DNA of 64,000 bases, from the NCBI GenBank assembly GCA_936450465.1, contig OW388296.1, positions 53,314,931 through 53,378,930 of the forward strand, written 5' to 3'. The stretch is from Gibbula magus. Taxonomy: Eukaryota; Mollusca; Gastropoda; Trochida; Trochidae. Below, piece after piece: positions 22,397-34,900 of the stretch. Under the pieces are notes generated by a model. That model saw only the letters and a list, made by a program, of their open reading frames with translations, searched no databases and was not told where the DNA came from. The position numbers and the translations under genes were made by a program. Position 1 is the first letter of the stretch. Each line of letters begins with the position of its first letter.

Positions 22397-25300
22397 GTAA
22401 TACTGTTGCAATTCATCATCTTCATCATCATCATTTATTCTCAAAAATCCACCATCGGTGGTACATGAGATACATAAATACAAAGTATATGATAATTACC
22501 AAAATGGCAAGGATGTACATAGGAATATGCAAATCATCAATAATATATATACATCAATTTTCTAAACGACAATTGTTTAAGGTGAGAATATGATTTACTT
22601 TTTTGTCTTAAGCTTTGTAAAGATGATTTTAATGTATTTAGCTAGTTTGCGTAAAATAGTGGCATGATTAGACTTAAGAAGGTTCGCCATCTTTATGGTA
22701 TTCGGCCATTGTAGGAAACGATTTGGTATGAGCATTAATCTTTCGGAGATAACAGCTTCACATTTAAATAAATAATGGAACTCATCTGCAACTGCTGGGG
22801 AGTTGCAGAGAGGGCAAAGTCGCTCTTCTCTTGGTATTCCACTCCATCGGCCAGTTTCAACCGGTAGATTATGATTTGATGTTCGAAATTTTAAAAGTTG
22901 CTGCGAAATAGCTTTAGGAAGTAGCAGATATGTTTCAAAATTAGGGACGCTTTTGTAGCATCGATAGTATATACATTTTGGGCTTGAAGTGATATTTGTT
23001 CTCCAATTTTGAATAAACTGATCTTTTAGGGTATGTTCAACCTTTAGTGCTAACCATGGAGTGGAATACCAGAATGGGTTGTTAAATACATTACTTAATC
23101 CAACATTATTCAGGATACACTTGATGGACTTAAGCCATGGGTAATCATTGTTGTTACATTGGGTGTCAAGATCAATGAATTTAAAAATGACTTGTGATAA
23201 TTTAACTAGATTGTTTTGAATACACAACTTATGCCAGAAAGCTATCATACGTTTGTATATCTTAATGTATAACGGTTGTCGTCCAAGTTCTCCATAAACC
23301 ATATAACATGGGGTTGAATTTCTTAGGCCTGCTGCAAGTTTGAGCAATTTAAGATGGATTCTTTCGACTAAATCAAGATTTTCAAAACCCCAAACTTCGG
23401 AACTATACGTTAAGATAGGAACAACTAAGGTATCAAATAATGCTAATACGATATCTAATGGTAAGTTAAGATTACGACCTCTCTTCAGTAAAGCATACAT
23501 TGCTTTTTGTGCATTATCACATAATGCTTTAATTCCAATTTTAAATCGTCTATTTCTATGCATCTCAATCCCAAGATAAGTATAAGTATCGACTATTTCT
23601 AAGGTTTTATTACCATATAGGAATGTTAGTTAAGAGGATTTAGCAGGTCCTCCTCCAAAAATAAGAATTTTAGTTTTAATTATATTCACGTTTAACTTCA
23701 TTGAAGATGAGTAGTTACAAAACGCAGTGAGTGATTTTTGTAAGCCCTCAGGTGAAACATAAAAAATAACTGTATTATCGGCGTACAGTAATATAATGAA
23801 TTGTATCCACATAACAACATCAGAATCGTTTGGGCACTTGATATTGGCATATATTCCTTCGCAACCTTTAGACAACAAATATGGTTCCAAATCGTTCAGG
23901 AATATTGAAAAAAGTAGTGGAGAAAGGTTTTCTCCCTGTCTTACTCCAGTGAGACATGGGAAATAATCTGAATAAGTGTTATTTACCTGTACTTGTGATT
24001 TGATGTCTTTGAACATATAAATTATAAGTGTGAAGAATTTATCTATAATACCATTTTCTTCATCTTTGACCAAAGCCCTCCTCTCCAAACTGCGTCAAAA
24101 GTTTTAGAAAAATTAATGAAGGCACATAGGTTTTCGTTTTGTTAACTTTAGAAAGTGCATAAGTAGATGGAGAACAAATATGTTATCTGCTGTCATGAAA
24201 TTTTTACGAAATCCAGCCTGGACAGAAGACAAAATCGCGTTTTTATCAAGAAAGTTTGAGAGACGTGTATTTAGTATTCGTGTAAAAACATTTCCCAAAC
24301 AGCTTAAAATAGTGATTGGTCTATAATTGCCTGGGTCCTTGGTGTCGCCTTTATTCTTATATATTGGTTTTATAATGCCATTTAGCCACAATTCTGGTAA
24401 TGTACCTGTAGTAAGTATCAAGTTGAAGAGTTCAACATATACCGGTGATAAGATATGAATTAACCGAGTCAATAATGTAATCGTTTTCCAGATGATCCAC
24501 ACCCGATGCTTTGTCTCTTTTCAATTCACTTATTGCTTGTGTTACTTCCTGCAGTGTTATATCGTCATTCAATTCTTCACAGTCATAACTTTCTGGTGTG
24601 AAGTCAGTTTCATCGGCGTTCTCGTTATCATCTTCTACGTGTTCTGCACTATTCTGAGATTGGAAATGATTAAAAAATTCATCAATATCTGGCATTGCAT
24701 CATTCATTTTGGGTTTCGTATTTTTATTGAACATCTTCCAGAATTCGCGAGGCGTGTGTTTCTTAGAATTCCTTAACATGTCGTGTAACTGCTATTATTA
24801 TTGTTATATTGTCGAATGTTTCTATCCATACATCTCTTGTATTCTTTAGACGTCCTACGATATAATGCTTTGTTGTTCACATCATTGGATTTTTTAAAAC
24901 GGGTTTTCGCTTTGTTGAATTGTTTTCTGTAACGTTTACATTCATTTTCATTGTTTACTACTTTTGCGTAGCGTCGGCCTATTTACAATTTGCTTACGCG
25001 TTCCGAAAGTTTCTCCTGCTGAGTTAGTTATCACGTGCGTTAGGCTTTCCGCAAGGTTATTCACTGTGTCCGGGTCATAACGACCAGTTCGCGCATTGCG
25101 TATTGACTGTAGTAGATTGTCAATATGACTGTTATTCAGGTGTTTGACAAAAGTAAGATGTTTCGACCTATCATATCTACATGGTTTCGTGTCGACGTAT
25201 TTCGAAGGACGGATAGGCCTATGTGGATTACCAGAGCTTGTATCGAGGGGGCGTAGGACTTTCAAACTGAACACAACTGGGCAGTGCACATCGGAAAATA

Positions 25301-26139
25301 ATGATGAGAATTCTCGTATTCGCAGATCGGTAACAAGTTGCAAACATTCAGGTGATGCTAGCAAATAATCGATTACACTGGTTTCCTTGCACGTTGCCTT
25401 ACCTATCAATTTATCTTTACCAATTCTACCATTACAGATAAACATATTCAGATTTCTGCATATTTCTAAAAGTTTAGTACAATGTACCATAGTTATTTAC
25501 CTTATCATGATCTTGTGTTCCGCGAACATAGGGCAAAAAATGTTTATCAAGTATCGATTCAGGTTCTAATCTTTCGTCAATGTCTAAATTATCCAACTCA
25601 AATTCATCCTTCAAGAAATCATCAAAAACCATATAATCACATAATGTGCCTGTCCTTGCATTAAAATCGCCTACCAGAGAGACATATTGGCTTTTAGATA
25701 GATAATTCAAAATTGAATGTTGAATATCATGGAAGGTATCGGTGTTTGCATATCTAGATCCTTCAGGGGGAATGTATACTATACCAAGGTATATATCCTG
25801 GTCTAAGTCAAATAGTGTTTCACTGATCTTAATACATAGCACATAGTTACAGGTATCATCATCTAATTGAGAAACATAGTCTATATAACTATTTCTAATG
25901 GCTACTCCAATGCCCCCAGATCTTCTCCTGGCTCCAGTCCTATGTTTGATATATAGTCTGTAGCCATCTATCTGAAGTTCATCTAAATAATCAGTCTTTG
26001 TTTCCTGTAATCCTACAATATCATTATTATTAACTAAGTGCAAAAATTCTTTGTATTCTTGTCTATTTCTTCATCCACACACATTTAATGATACTATTTG
26101 TAGGCAGTGTTGGTTTAGATTAAATGTATAGCTACTCTC

Positions 26140-26330
26140 ATTATCATCATCACTATCATCATTTTCATTATCATCAACATCATTATCACTATCATCATTT
26201 TCATTATCATCAGCATCATTATCATTAACAACAACATTATCATTAACATCATCAACAACATTATCATCATCATCATCATCATCAACAACAACATCATCAT
26301 TATCATCAACAACTCCATCTATGGCACAAT
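26140..26330. repeat. ATC/ATT trinucleotide tract inside LINE ORF2
   Basis: Imperfect (ATCATT)n on the + strand encodes an Asp/Asn/Val run on the minus strand, just before the endonuclease start of the LINE. It looks like microsatellite expansion within the retrotransposon. Confidence 0.8.
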
Positions 26331-27942
26331 CATCTACAGATAGACTCGTAACAGCTTCTAGAACACACTGTCCTGTTGTAACATCACTATTTCTGACACT
26401 CTCATAATCATTGACTCTTTCAGTTTTACAACTAGATTCTGGTTTAACAATGCAATCAGTACTGGATGTATTTGCAATATGAGGCATACGATAAATATGT
26501 TTATCAGTTTTTCTTTGTGGTTGAGGGGTCTTGACTCTTACCAGATCATTAAAAGTGTCATTCATAAGTATATCTGTAATATTACTTCGGTCCCTATTTA
26601 CAAGGGGTTGATTCAACCAATTGTGGTATTGTTCACTATCAATATAGTCATCAGCTACTTGTTCAACAGGGTAGCATGTATTATAAATCATATTTGATAC
26701 TTTATGGTGTTTTACCTGGAAGTCATTAGTTACATATGAGAGAGGGTTATAGTTTGGTTTACGTGGCAGAAGTGTGGTATCTCCATGACATGACACTTCA
26801 TATTTACCTCTGTCCACTACCTGGGATACAAAGTCCACATCAGTAGAAGCAGAGTCAACCGAGTCCCATTCAGTAGGGTGCAATTCCTGTGATGCACTGT
26901 GGATGTCACATGTAATGTTGCTATGTCCACCGTGCCTGGCCTAGGGGGTCCCTATCCTGGGGGTCAAGCTTGCTACCCTATAGGGGGGAGGGTTAGGTAC
27001 ATACTGCAGCCTCCTATCAACATGCAGCTTGTGGATGACCATATACGCCTGTTTACCTTGTTGTCTGGCAGCTCGTAGGAGGGGCATCAGAACTTCTCTG
27101 CGATACTGGCCTACTTCCTCTGGGAACTGTTCCATGATACTGAATGGTTTACCTTTAAGTCTCCTTGCGTTTGATTTCACTGCATCACGTTCCCTGGTTT
27201 AGATGAACTTGGCGATGAGGGGTCGGGGTCTATCTATCTATCTATTCCCGCCGATTCTGTGGACACGTTTAAATTTCATATTTTCACTGTCGAGGTGAAG
27301 GTGTTCCTGTATGAACGATTTCAGCAGGCTCTCGCAGTGTTCCAGCGTTGGATGCGGCTCGGTCTCTGGGATGTTAGTGAAGATTAAATTATCTCTCATG
27401 GACCTACACCTTAGATCGACGACATATTCACGCAAGGCTAGATGGTCTCCTCTTAGTTTGAACATCTCGGGTACACAAGTACTCACCGCGTGTTTCAGAG
27501 ATTGAAGGTCCGCTTCGAGGTCAGCTTTATCGTCGATCCATTTGTCATAACTCTCAGCGACAAATTTTGTGCATGATTCTACTTCGTCAAGACGTTGTTT
27601 TATTCCATCAATTTCCTGTACCTTTATTTCTAGTCTTGCCATGTTTGTTTGAATAGAGCCAACATCGGACTGAATGGAGTCTAGTGTTGTGAGCTTTGCG
27701 TCCATTTTTTCTAACTTCGCCATGACGGTATTCATATCAAGACTGCACTGCATGTGTTGTCCATTTGGTATTTGGAGTGTAGTGTAGGACTGCTGTGTTA
27801 GCGGACTCTGGACGGGATAGACAGGAGAATGTTGACTAGGGATGGTGACCAGTGACTGACTGTCAGAATTACCTGTGTTAGTGTTGGCTGCAGGTCGCTT
27901 GCTCTGTGGCGTGTCTCCCATGTTTGTATCTGACTCGGCAGC

Positions 27943-28102
27943 ACTTGTCGACGAGGAGGACTTTTTCTTCCTTTTATTGTCCAACTTTGAGTTTTTAGGC
28001 ATATTGTATACTGTATTGCTCAACTTGTCGACGAGGAGGACTTTTTCTTCCTTTTATTGTCCAACTTTGAGTTTTTAGGCATATTGTATACTGTATTGCT
28101 CA
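27943..28102. repeat. 80-bp tandem duplication at LINE ORF1 start
   Basis: ACTTGTCGACGAGGAGGACT through ATATTGTATACTGTATTGCT occurs twice, exactly 80 bp apart and nearly identical. It duplicates the ORF1 initiation region (MPKNSKLDNKRKKK). Since 80 is not a multiple of 3, the outer copy forms a short upstream ORF that ends soon after. Confidence 0.9.
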
Positions 28103-28337
28103 CAAATGAGAATGCATTTGCTTCGTTGTTTGATAGAATTAAGCCATAAGAGATGGGAATATCAGGAGCGGTTGAAAAAGCACACCTGTTCCCGCCATCT
28201 TGGTCACGTTGCACAAAACCTGCTGAAGAAGGAGGAAATCAAACACCTCACTTCATGTATTTAAAGTCTCCTTTTGGCTTGGTGTTTATACGACATACCT
28301 AACACTATAGATACTTAGATCCATACATCCCATACAC

Positions 28338-28498
<161 letters not shown>

Positions 28499-28554
28499 GA
28501 AAAGAAGTAGTCTGCATTCCATCTGCTTAAAGGTTTGAACATTCCTTACTTCAG

Positions 28555-29585
28555 ATGCGAAGACTGTTCCTCCGTGTCGTCCTGCAGAGGTGAGGAAATT
28601 CCATGAAGCCTGTACAAAAGGGAATCTGGGTGGGATGAAGACGCTCCTCTCCATGAAGAAAGTTGCTGTAAACTGTCCAGATGACCAGGATGCAAAAGCT
28701 GTAATGACAGCCGCAGTGTCTGGATTCAAGGATATAGTTGACTTTCTTATCCAGCAGAAGTGTGATGTTTCAGCTATTGATGCCTTATGTGAAACTGTGC
28801 TACATTATGCATGTCGCGGCGGTAACACTAATATTGTTAAGGCACTGCTGGATGTCAATACCATTGACTTAGAACACAGAAACTATATGGGAGAAACTCC
28901 ACTGATGACCGCTGTACTTAAAGGTCATGTCCCTCTTGTAGAAATGCTTAGGGAAAGAAGGGCTGATTTTAAAACAGTAGACAAGAACCACAACAGCATC
29001 CTTCATTTGGCTTGTGAAGGCGGCCATGTAGACATGGTCAAATACATCTTGTCACTCAATATCATCAGTTTAGAACATGGCGGGTATCACGGGAGAACCC
29101 CTCTTATGGTTGCTGTGCTTTTTCGTAGGTTATCAGTGATAAAATTACTCAGGGACAGAGGGGCTAATATGAAAACACTGAATCAGCATGACACCATCCT
29201 CCATTTGTGTTGTAGCTTTGGTGTCATTTCCATGGTGCGATATGTCCTTTCTCTAAACATTTTTGATGTAAACTGTAGAGGAAAATATGGTAAAACTCCT
29301 ATTATGGCTGCCGTGAAGCATAATCACAAGGCAGTTGTTGATATTCTTCACTCACAATATAATGCTAGTCTTACACTATCCGACGATAAAGGTAACACAG
29401 TTCTCCACGTCGCCTGTATGGAGGGACATTTAAAGATGATCAAGTACCTAGTTGTTGTTGATGAACTGAAGGGTTTCGAGAGAAAGAGAAACAAGAACGG
29501 GCAAACACCTCTACAAATGGCAAAGGGGAACGTCAACATTGTGTCATTCCTCATTAAGCAAATGAAATCCCGGTCACTACGATGA
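28555..29585 (+). CDS. Ankyrin-repeat exon (terminal exon of predicted PAN-ankyrin gene)
   Basis: The acceptor TTCCTTACTTCAG precedes an exon encoding ~343 residues to the TGA at 29583-29585. After a Cys/Pro-containing linker (TVPPCRPAEV) come about ten ~33-residue ankyrin repeats. Two types alternate: ETVLHYACRGG-, SILHLACEGGH- and NTVLHVACMEGH-type repeats with GETPLMTAV-, GRTPLMVAV- and GKTPIMAAV-type repeats. The final repeat (GQTPLQMAK) is followed by a short basic end. No TM segment or other catalytic domain is visible. The upstream reading frame is open only to the acceptor, which supports splicing. Joined to 22171-22396 it gives ~418 residues with a secretion signal; taken alone it would be a cytosolic scaffold. 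The role is unknown. Confidence 0.85.
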
Positions 29586-30390
29586 GGGATGCACCTTTGT
29601 TCCTTTGCCTGTATCGACGCCCTGCCGCTTGGGCTTCCCTTGAGACACTTTTATGAGCAAAGTTCAAAGCTTTCCGATTTCCCCCATATTATCTTTAGTA
29701 TGATCACTGTGACTGTTATCTACTCCTAGGAATAACATCCAACATGAAGTATTGGATGTTGACCAGACATCAGATAGAAACACGAAATCCTGTGCCATCC
29801 TGTTTTAAACATTGTAGACATGTACGTAGAGGGTAATGTCCGAGTAACTCTCCATTCCTTAAAAATAATGGAGCCGAGGCCCATTATTTTTAAGGAATGG
29901 AGAGTTACGAGGATATTACCCTACTTAAATTACATTCACAGTTTTGTTGATTTTTAGTCAAATGTAATGCAGATAATTTGGTGTTCAATTTGTTCAGCTT
30001 ATATTACTAGCAAATGTCTGTGGTTATTTGCAATACAATGTACCACTCGGGAGCCAAATTATGGTAGTTGGTTACACGGACTGGATCCGCCTACTTTGAA
30101 TTGCTACCCACTGGTAACTCGTGCACGTCATGAATACACGTGCTTTAAACAGAGACTCTCCATTATCTTAACAAAAGCACTCCATTATTTGGTTACGACT
30201 ACTTTTTACAGGTATGCAACCAAGTTTTTAAAGTAAAAAGTTAACAAGTATATACACACGTATAGGCTAATACTATTTCTCTTTTTAAAACATGTACTGT
30301 CAGAAAGATAAAAAAAAACAAACTTATTTGAGCAATCTAATTAACATTTAAAATTTCATGATTCAAATATCATTTCACACACAAATTTTA
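29586..30390. other. 3' flank of ankyrin gene; palindrome P2 at 29826-29924
   Basis: P2 has ~45-bp arms: TAACTCTCCATTCCTTAAAA and its complement around a GCCGAGGC centre, with outer GTAGAGGGTAAT/ATTACCCTAC. No AATAAA was found in a convincing place. No further gene is recognised to 30390. Confidence 0.7.
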
Positions 30391-30428
30391 CCCCCCCCCC
30401 CCCCCCCCCCCCCCCTCCCCCCCCCCCA
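30391..30428. repeat. Poly-C tract
   Basis: 37 of 38 bases are C, with a single T. A mononucleotide run capable of i-motif/G-quadruplex structure and prone to assembly length error. Confidence 0.95.
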
Positions 30429-30493
30429 CGATGGATCAGCATAACACGTGGATATCACGCGAGTGTTGTCGAAACTCTTTCTTTTTCCTCCGA

Positions 30494-30834
30494 GATGTCG
30501 TCAGAAGAAGACAACTCATCTATGTTTTCTACTAGGACATTCTGCGACAGTGTGGAGACCTCCTCAAATGCAACATCATATTTTGAAACATTTTCAGATA
30601 TAAGAATTAGTTTCAACATGTGAACTTTTGGAGAGTCGTTCTGTAGAAGATGTCCAACAGACGAAAGACACAGTTGAGTTCGCTGGAGATATCTGTGACG
30701 CTGAACTTGTATCTACCTGTGAACGAGTGGAAACAGAAGTCAAGAAGACGACACAGAATCCTTCAACTTCGAGATTCAGAGCTCCAAAAACGGATACAGA
30801 AATTTCATCTCTTGGTCACCGAAAGTCAATATGA
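30494..30834 (+). pseudogene. Unrecognised broken ORF, Ser/Glu/Thr-rich
   Basis: An ATG frame at 30494 (MSSEEDNSSMFSTRTF) runs ~42 codons to TGA. A shifted frame then continues to 30834 (VEDVQQTKDTVEFAGDI ... STSRFRAPKTDTEI). The acidic Ser-rich leader followed by an SRF-type motif is reminiscent of N-termini of Crypton/KIAA1958-like proteins, and a Crypton remnant lies at 36872. The link is speculative. Confidence 0.25.
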
Positions 30835-31475
30835 ACCTCATCTTTTTGTACTTCCATGCATTGCAGGCGCTGTAGCACGTTTTTTGCTCATTTTGTGTTC
30901 TAAAATTTGCTATTTATTATTAAAGTTTACACACTATCTTGTTATGTTAGAGGATAAATCATTTCATTATACGACCCGATAAACCCATCCTGGAAACCAG
31001 GGTATACTGTTTCGCTCGTTTCACTTTGAAATGTATCCTCTGGATTCTTTCCAATGAAAAGGCTCTATGCAATGAAAACCCCCTTTTGCTAATTATAACA
31101 CTCCAATGTCAAACCATGTTTCTAAATTCATGACATTGGAGAAACCAAATAAGAGGTAAATAATGGCCTTGAGGCTAAGTGTTAGTGCTGCACATGCATG
31201 ACGAAACAGTGCAGTTTCTTTTTTAACGCGTCTAAATGTAGTTTATACTTCTCTTGTTGAAAGGACATCATTTGTTCATCCGAATTCTTTTAAGCATGTC
31301 CACTTAACTCATGCCCAATTTGTCTGCTCGTTCAAAAGAGATTTGGTGTGGCAGAATAATGTTTTCACATGTACTGACAGTGACAAACATTCGCGCATTT
31401 TTAAATCATTTGCATACATTAATATCACATCTTTAAACATACATAACGTAATAACATGATAGACATTGGACAACA
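30835..31475. other. Intergenic, nothing recognised
   Basis: A short match to the GTAGCACGTTTTTT end of the AAGGGRC MITE occurs at ~30872. Otherwise there is no gene or clear repeat. Confidence 0.4.
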
Positions 31476-31486
31476 TAATGTGTTGT

Positions 31487-31740
31487 GAGGTGAGGTGAGG
31501 TGAGTTGGGGTTTAACGCCGCTTTCAAGAGTATTTCACTTATATCGCGGCTGCTAGTATTACGGCAGGGAGAAAGCCCGCAACGCCATGTGGCTATGCAC
31601 TGCGGTGAAACCTGCGAGCAGCGGCTGGAACTAGCGAACCATGGGTGGTACTGCGCTGAAATTCAGTGTAGCATTGCACCCAAACCTTACTGCGTGTAGA
31701 ACAGTTCTCTACTGCAGACAAAGTTGCCGTGCCCCTGGCG
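31487..31740 (-). mobile_element. 5'-truncated SINE with 11-bp target-site duplication
   Basis: Minus-strand copy of the SINE at 19041-19335, from a GGTGAGGTGAGGTGAGTTGG tail through the GTTTAACGCCGC end to GGCACGGCAACTTTG. It stops just after the B-box region, so the tRNA head is missing. The 11-mer TAATGTGTTGT flanks it perfectly (31476-31486 and 31741-31751), as expected for LINE-mediated insertion. Confidence 0.9.
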
Positions 31741-31959
31741 TAATGTGTTGTAATAGATTGCCAACAACTTATGATACGTATATTCAATCCACAATATACA
31801 TTATAAAGGTGAAATAATGCAATAATATACTGAAAATGAAGTCTTGGTGTCATAACGAACGGCAGCCATTGTTGCCCACTAAACTCCAAGGGGAGGGGCG
31901 TGTATAAATGATTGGGTCTATAGAGAAGTCAAAGACTGTTTATCTCACTGATAAACTGA

Positions 31960-34900
31960 CGTCCAAAAGAAACTTTACACTTTTAAAACATGAAAATATC
32001 GAAATCTAAACAATTAATTGGAACTTAAGTAATCGGTAATACATCGCCCGAACCCAACATTGCTGTGTGTATAACATGACCTTTGTACCCCTCATGGTTT
32101 TTGGTAAAAGTGCAAAAAATGGAAAAGCACGTTCAGGACGTGTGGCCTATATTGCACGTGCAGTAAGGATATGAAAGAGATACCAACAGCATGTCTGGTG
32201 TCCACATTGAAAAAAACCCACCAAAGATATGCCATGCCTAAGACCAGAAGAACGCGAGCGAGCCCTCGGAATGCTGGAAATGGCTGCCACCCACACCCGT
32301 GTTGCAAGAACGTTTGGTTGTTCTCGCGTTGCAGTGAATAACTTAAAGGAAGGCTAAAATAAAATATTTTCTATTGAATTCTTAACTGCAATTGGTTCAT
32401 TAGACTATTTTGTGAAAAACGAGACCAAAAAAAATCCATATGTTGTTCCTATATTAAACTAGAGCGACTTAAAAACACCGAAAAACATCGTCTGCTTTTC
32501 ACCCGTGACAAACAAACCAACAATTGGGCGGGGCTTAGAGAGTTGGAAGATACCGGAAGTGACGTACGTGAAGGGACGGGGTGTAAACATTCGCTTACTA
32601 TTTACAATGGCAAACACTGGGGAATCGGTCAGTTAATCTGTTATATCTACGCTTTGCAATAATGCCACATCGCTGTTCTGCTGTAAACTGTTCGAGTAAT
32701 GTTAGTTATCAAGTTTCAATTTACAAATGTACCAAAATATCGTTATAAATATATCAAATATAATTGATATAACTAGTGAGAGACGGTGGATTCATAGACG
32801 TTCGTAGACATAGGATAAATCAATGCTAATGATATATAAGATGACAAAATGAAACCAAGATATGATAATATGAACGAAGTATAGTTGAGACAACGAAATC
32901 AGATAGTCGGTGTTGTATTTATTTTTTGTTAGAGAATGTTTGTGTTTAAAATAAAACAACAAACATGAGATAAGCACGCCGGCAAAGTAGGCCCTATTGT
33001 AAGCCATCGACAATAAAAGCACTTCACTGCATCCTATTTTTAAACGTCGTTAATCAACCGACAACCTAATTTACTAACTGTACATAACAGCAATCAAAGT
33101 AACTCACCATATATTTTAAAACATCAAAAGAATTTCATTAGCAACGATAATAATACGTCTACGAATCCACCTACGAAAACATCGCATTCCAATGTTACAT
33201 TTTACGATTTAGTTATCACTTATTACAGATTACTTATTATCAGAATCTAATAGATAATAAGATAATGTTTTCAATAAAATGTGTGGTTAATCAAATATAA
33301 TCAAATAAACATCGTATTAAATTGACATTTCATCAAAGTGTCAATTAATGTAAGAAACTTACCTTATAAACGTATCCTAAAGGACAATGTGAATATCCAA
33401 ATACACATTAGACACAAATTGTAAACCTATCATTCCATCAATGACAGTACTTGGAAACAGAAGATGGTCAAATAATAACCCGCTTTCAGCAAAAGTCTTT
33501 TTGCAATTGGCAAGATAGAAAACCAAATAGTTATGACGATTTTACACTAAAAGTAATTTCATTGGCTGACAACATCTAGACTGAATGTCGCGTTAATGTT
33601 TATTGCGTATTATTGCGTATTTCCTTTGTGTCACCAAGACAGGACGTTTGACAATATACATGTATGACATGCTGATCACCGACTTGCCATTTGTTATATA
33701 ATTGAATCTGTCCAGTAAACTTGTTATCTGTACAAACATAATTACACTCCTTCCTTCCCACATATATAAACTCAGCTTCTTAATTGCGTAAACTAATTTT
33801 CTGTAACAACACTACTCCACTTTGATCTGGAAGAAACATCTACACGGTCCGCTAAACTGAGAATTGTGTGTTGATGTGCAGAAGAGACACATAAAAGCTA
33901 TCAGACTATCAATTAAACTATTTCGTTTTCATTAATGAGATGTGCATTAAAATGCTTCTGGTAACATAATTCTTTTATTCGATAATGTTCGTTGTCTATA
34001 TCAATCGGTGTATCATAATGTATATGTTTAGCGTGTACAATAAAGCAATATTCATGTAAATTTCATTGAGCTTGTTGACCAATCCAGTTCTTTTAAAATT
34101 TTCATGAAAGTGAAGTGAAAATGGTTTGCATTGCATTACATCATACATAGAATATCTTAATTTACAAACTTAAAATACAGTAATCTTTTATATTAAATAC
34201 ACAATGTTATTTATAAATCTACAATGTTGTCTCGCTTGTTTGAACAGTCAATCGTTCAGTGTATATGAAATTATACCTACCATATATATTTATTTATTAA
34301 TACATACAAAACAAAATTAACATGCCGATTATTCAACATAATTTGATCAATTGATGCTACTTAATCTCTCTTCACCCGATTCCCGCGATAATCTTCTTCC
34401 CTTGTTTGAGTGTCACTTGAACTGTCATACTTTTCCTTCTAGTTCCGCGATTAATTGCTACAAATATACTATACAAAAGCGCAGAATGCACCCTAATTAA
34501 GCACGCCCCAGTTGTTGTAACCATAGGAAATCGCTAGTTGAAAAGTTAAGTAATCCGTTTATCGAAAACTGGGGTTGTTTTGATGAAGTTTTCTATCTTA
34601 TATGAGCAGTTTAAAAGTGGGGGAAACGCGTTAAATTATGATTAGCGGCCATGATGAGGCTCCTCTACGTACGTCACAACACGATACGCTTCAGCGACCA
34701 CCCCCGCCCACTTTCATTCTGGTCGCCGGGGCTTAATTAGGCATTTTTTTAAAAAGCCGTATATAAGTAATTTATGGGTCGATTTCAGAAATTTAAAATC
34801 GAGCAATTGTCAAATTGAAGCCCCTTTTCAAAGAATCCGAATGTGACCATATGTCATTTCATCTAACCTTTAATGTAACATTACAGACAGACAGGGCAGA

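Larger units (their letters stand above)
22405..28215 (-). mobile_element. Near full-length non-LTR retrotransposon (LINE), inactive
   Basis: Minus-strand element with two ORFs and a 3' (GAT)n tail at ~22411-22432. ORF1 (27238-28002, continuing frameshifted to 26941) has a Ser/Lys-rich N-terminus, a coiled coil and an L1-type RRM plus C-terminal domain (SMRDNLIFTNIPE; KPFSIMEQFPEEV). ORF2 pieces follow: an N-terminal extension with an Asp/Asn run (26071-26883), an APE-type endonuclease (24948-26043: VGLQETKTD, GGIGVAIRN, VSLVGDFNAR), reverse transcriptase (23630-24502: NYRPITILSCLGNVF, PLLFSIFLNDL, LLYADN) and a C-terminal CPLCN...H...C knuckle (22595-23563). Several frameshifts, and YADN in place of YADD, make it dead. 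It occupies the intron of the PAN-ankyrin model. The clade (L1/Tx1-like or other) is unassigned. Confidence 0.92.
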
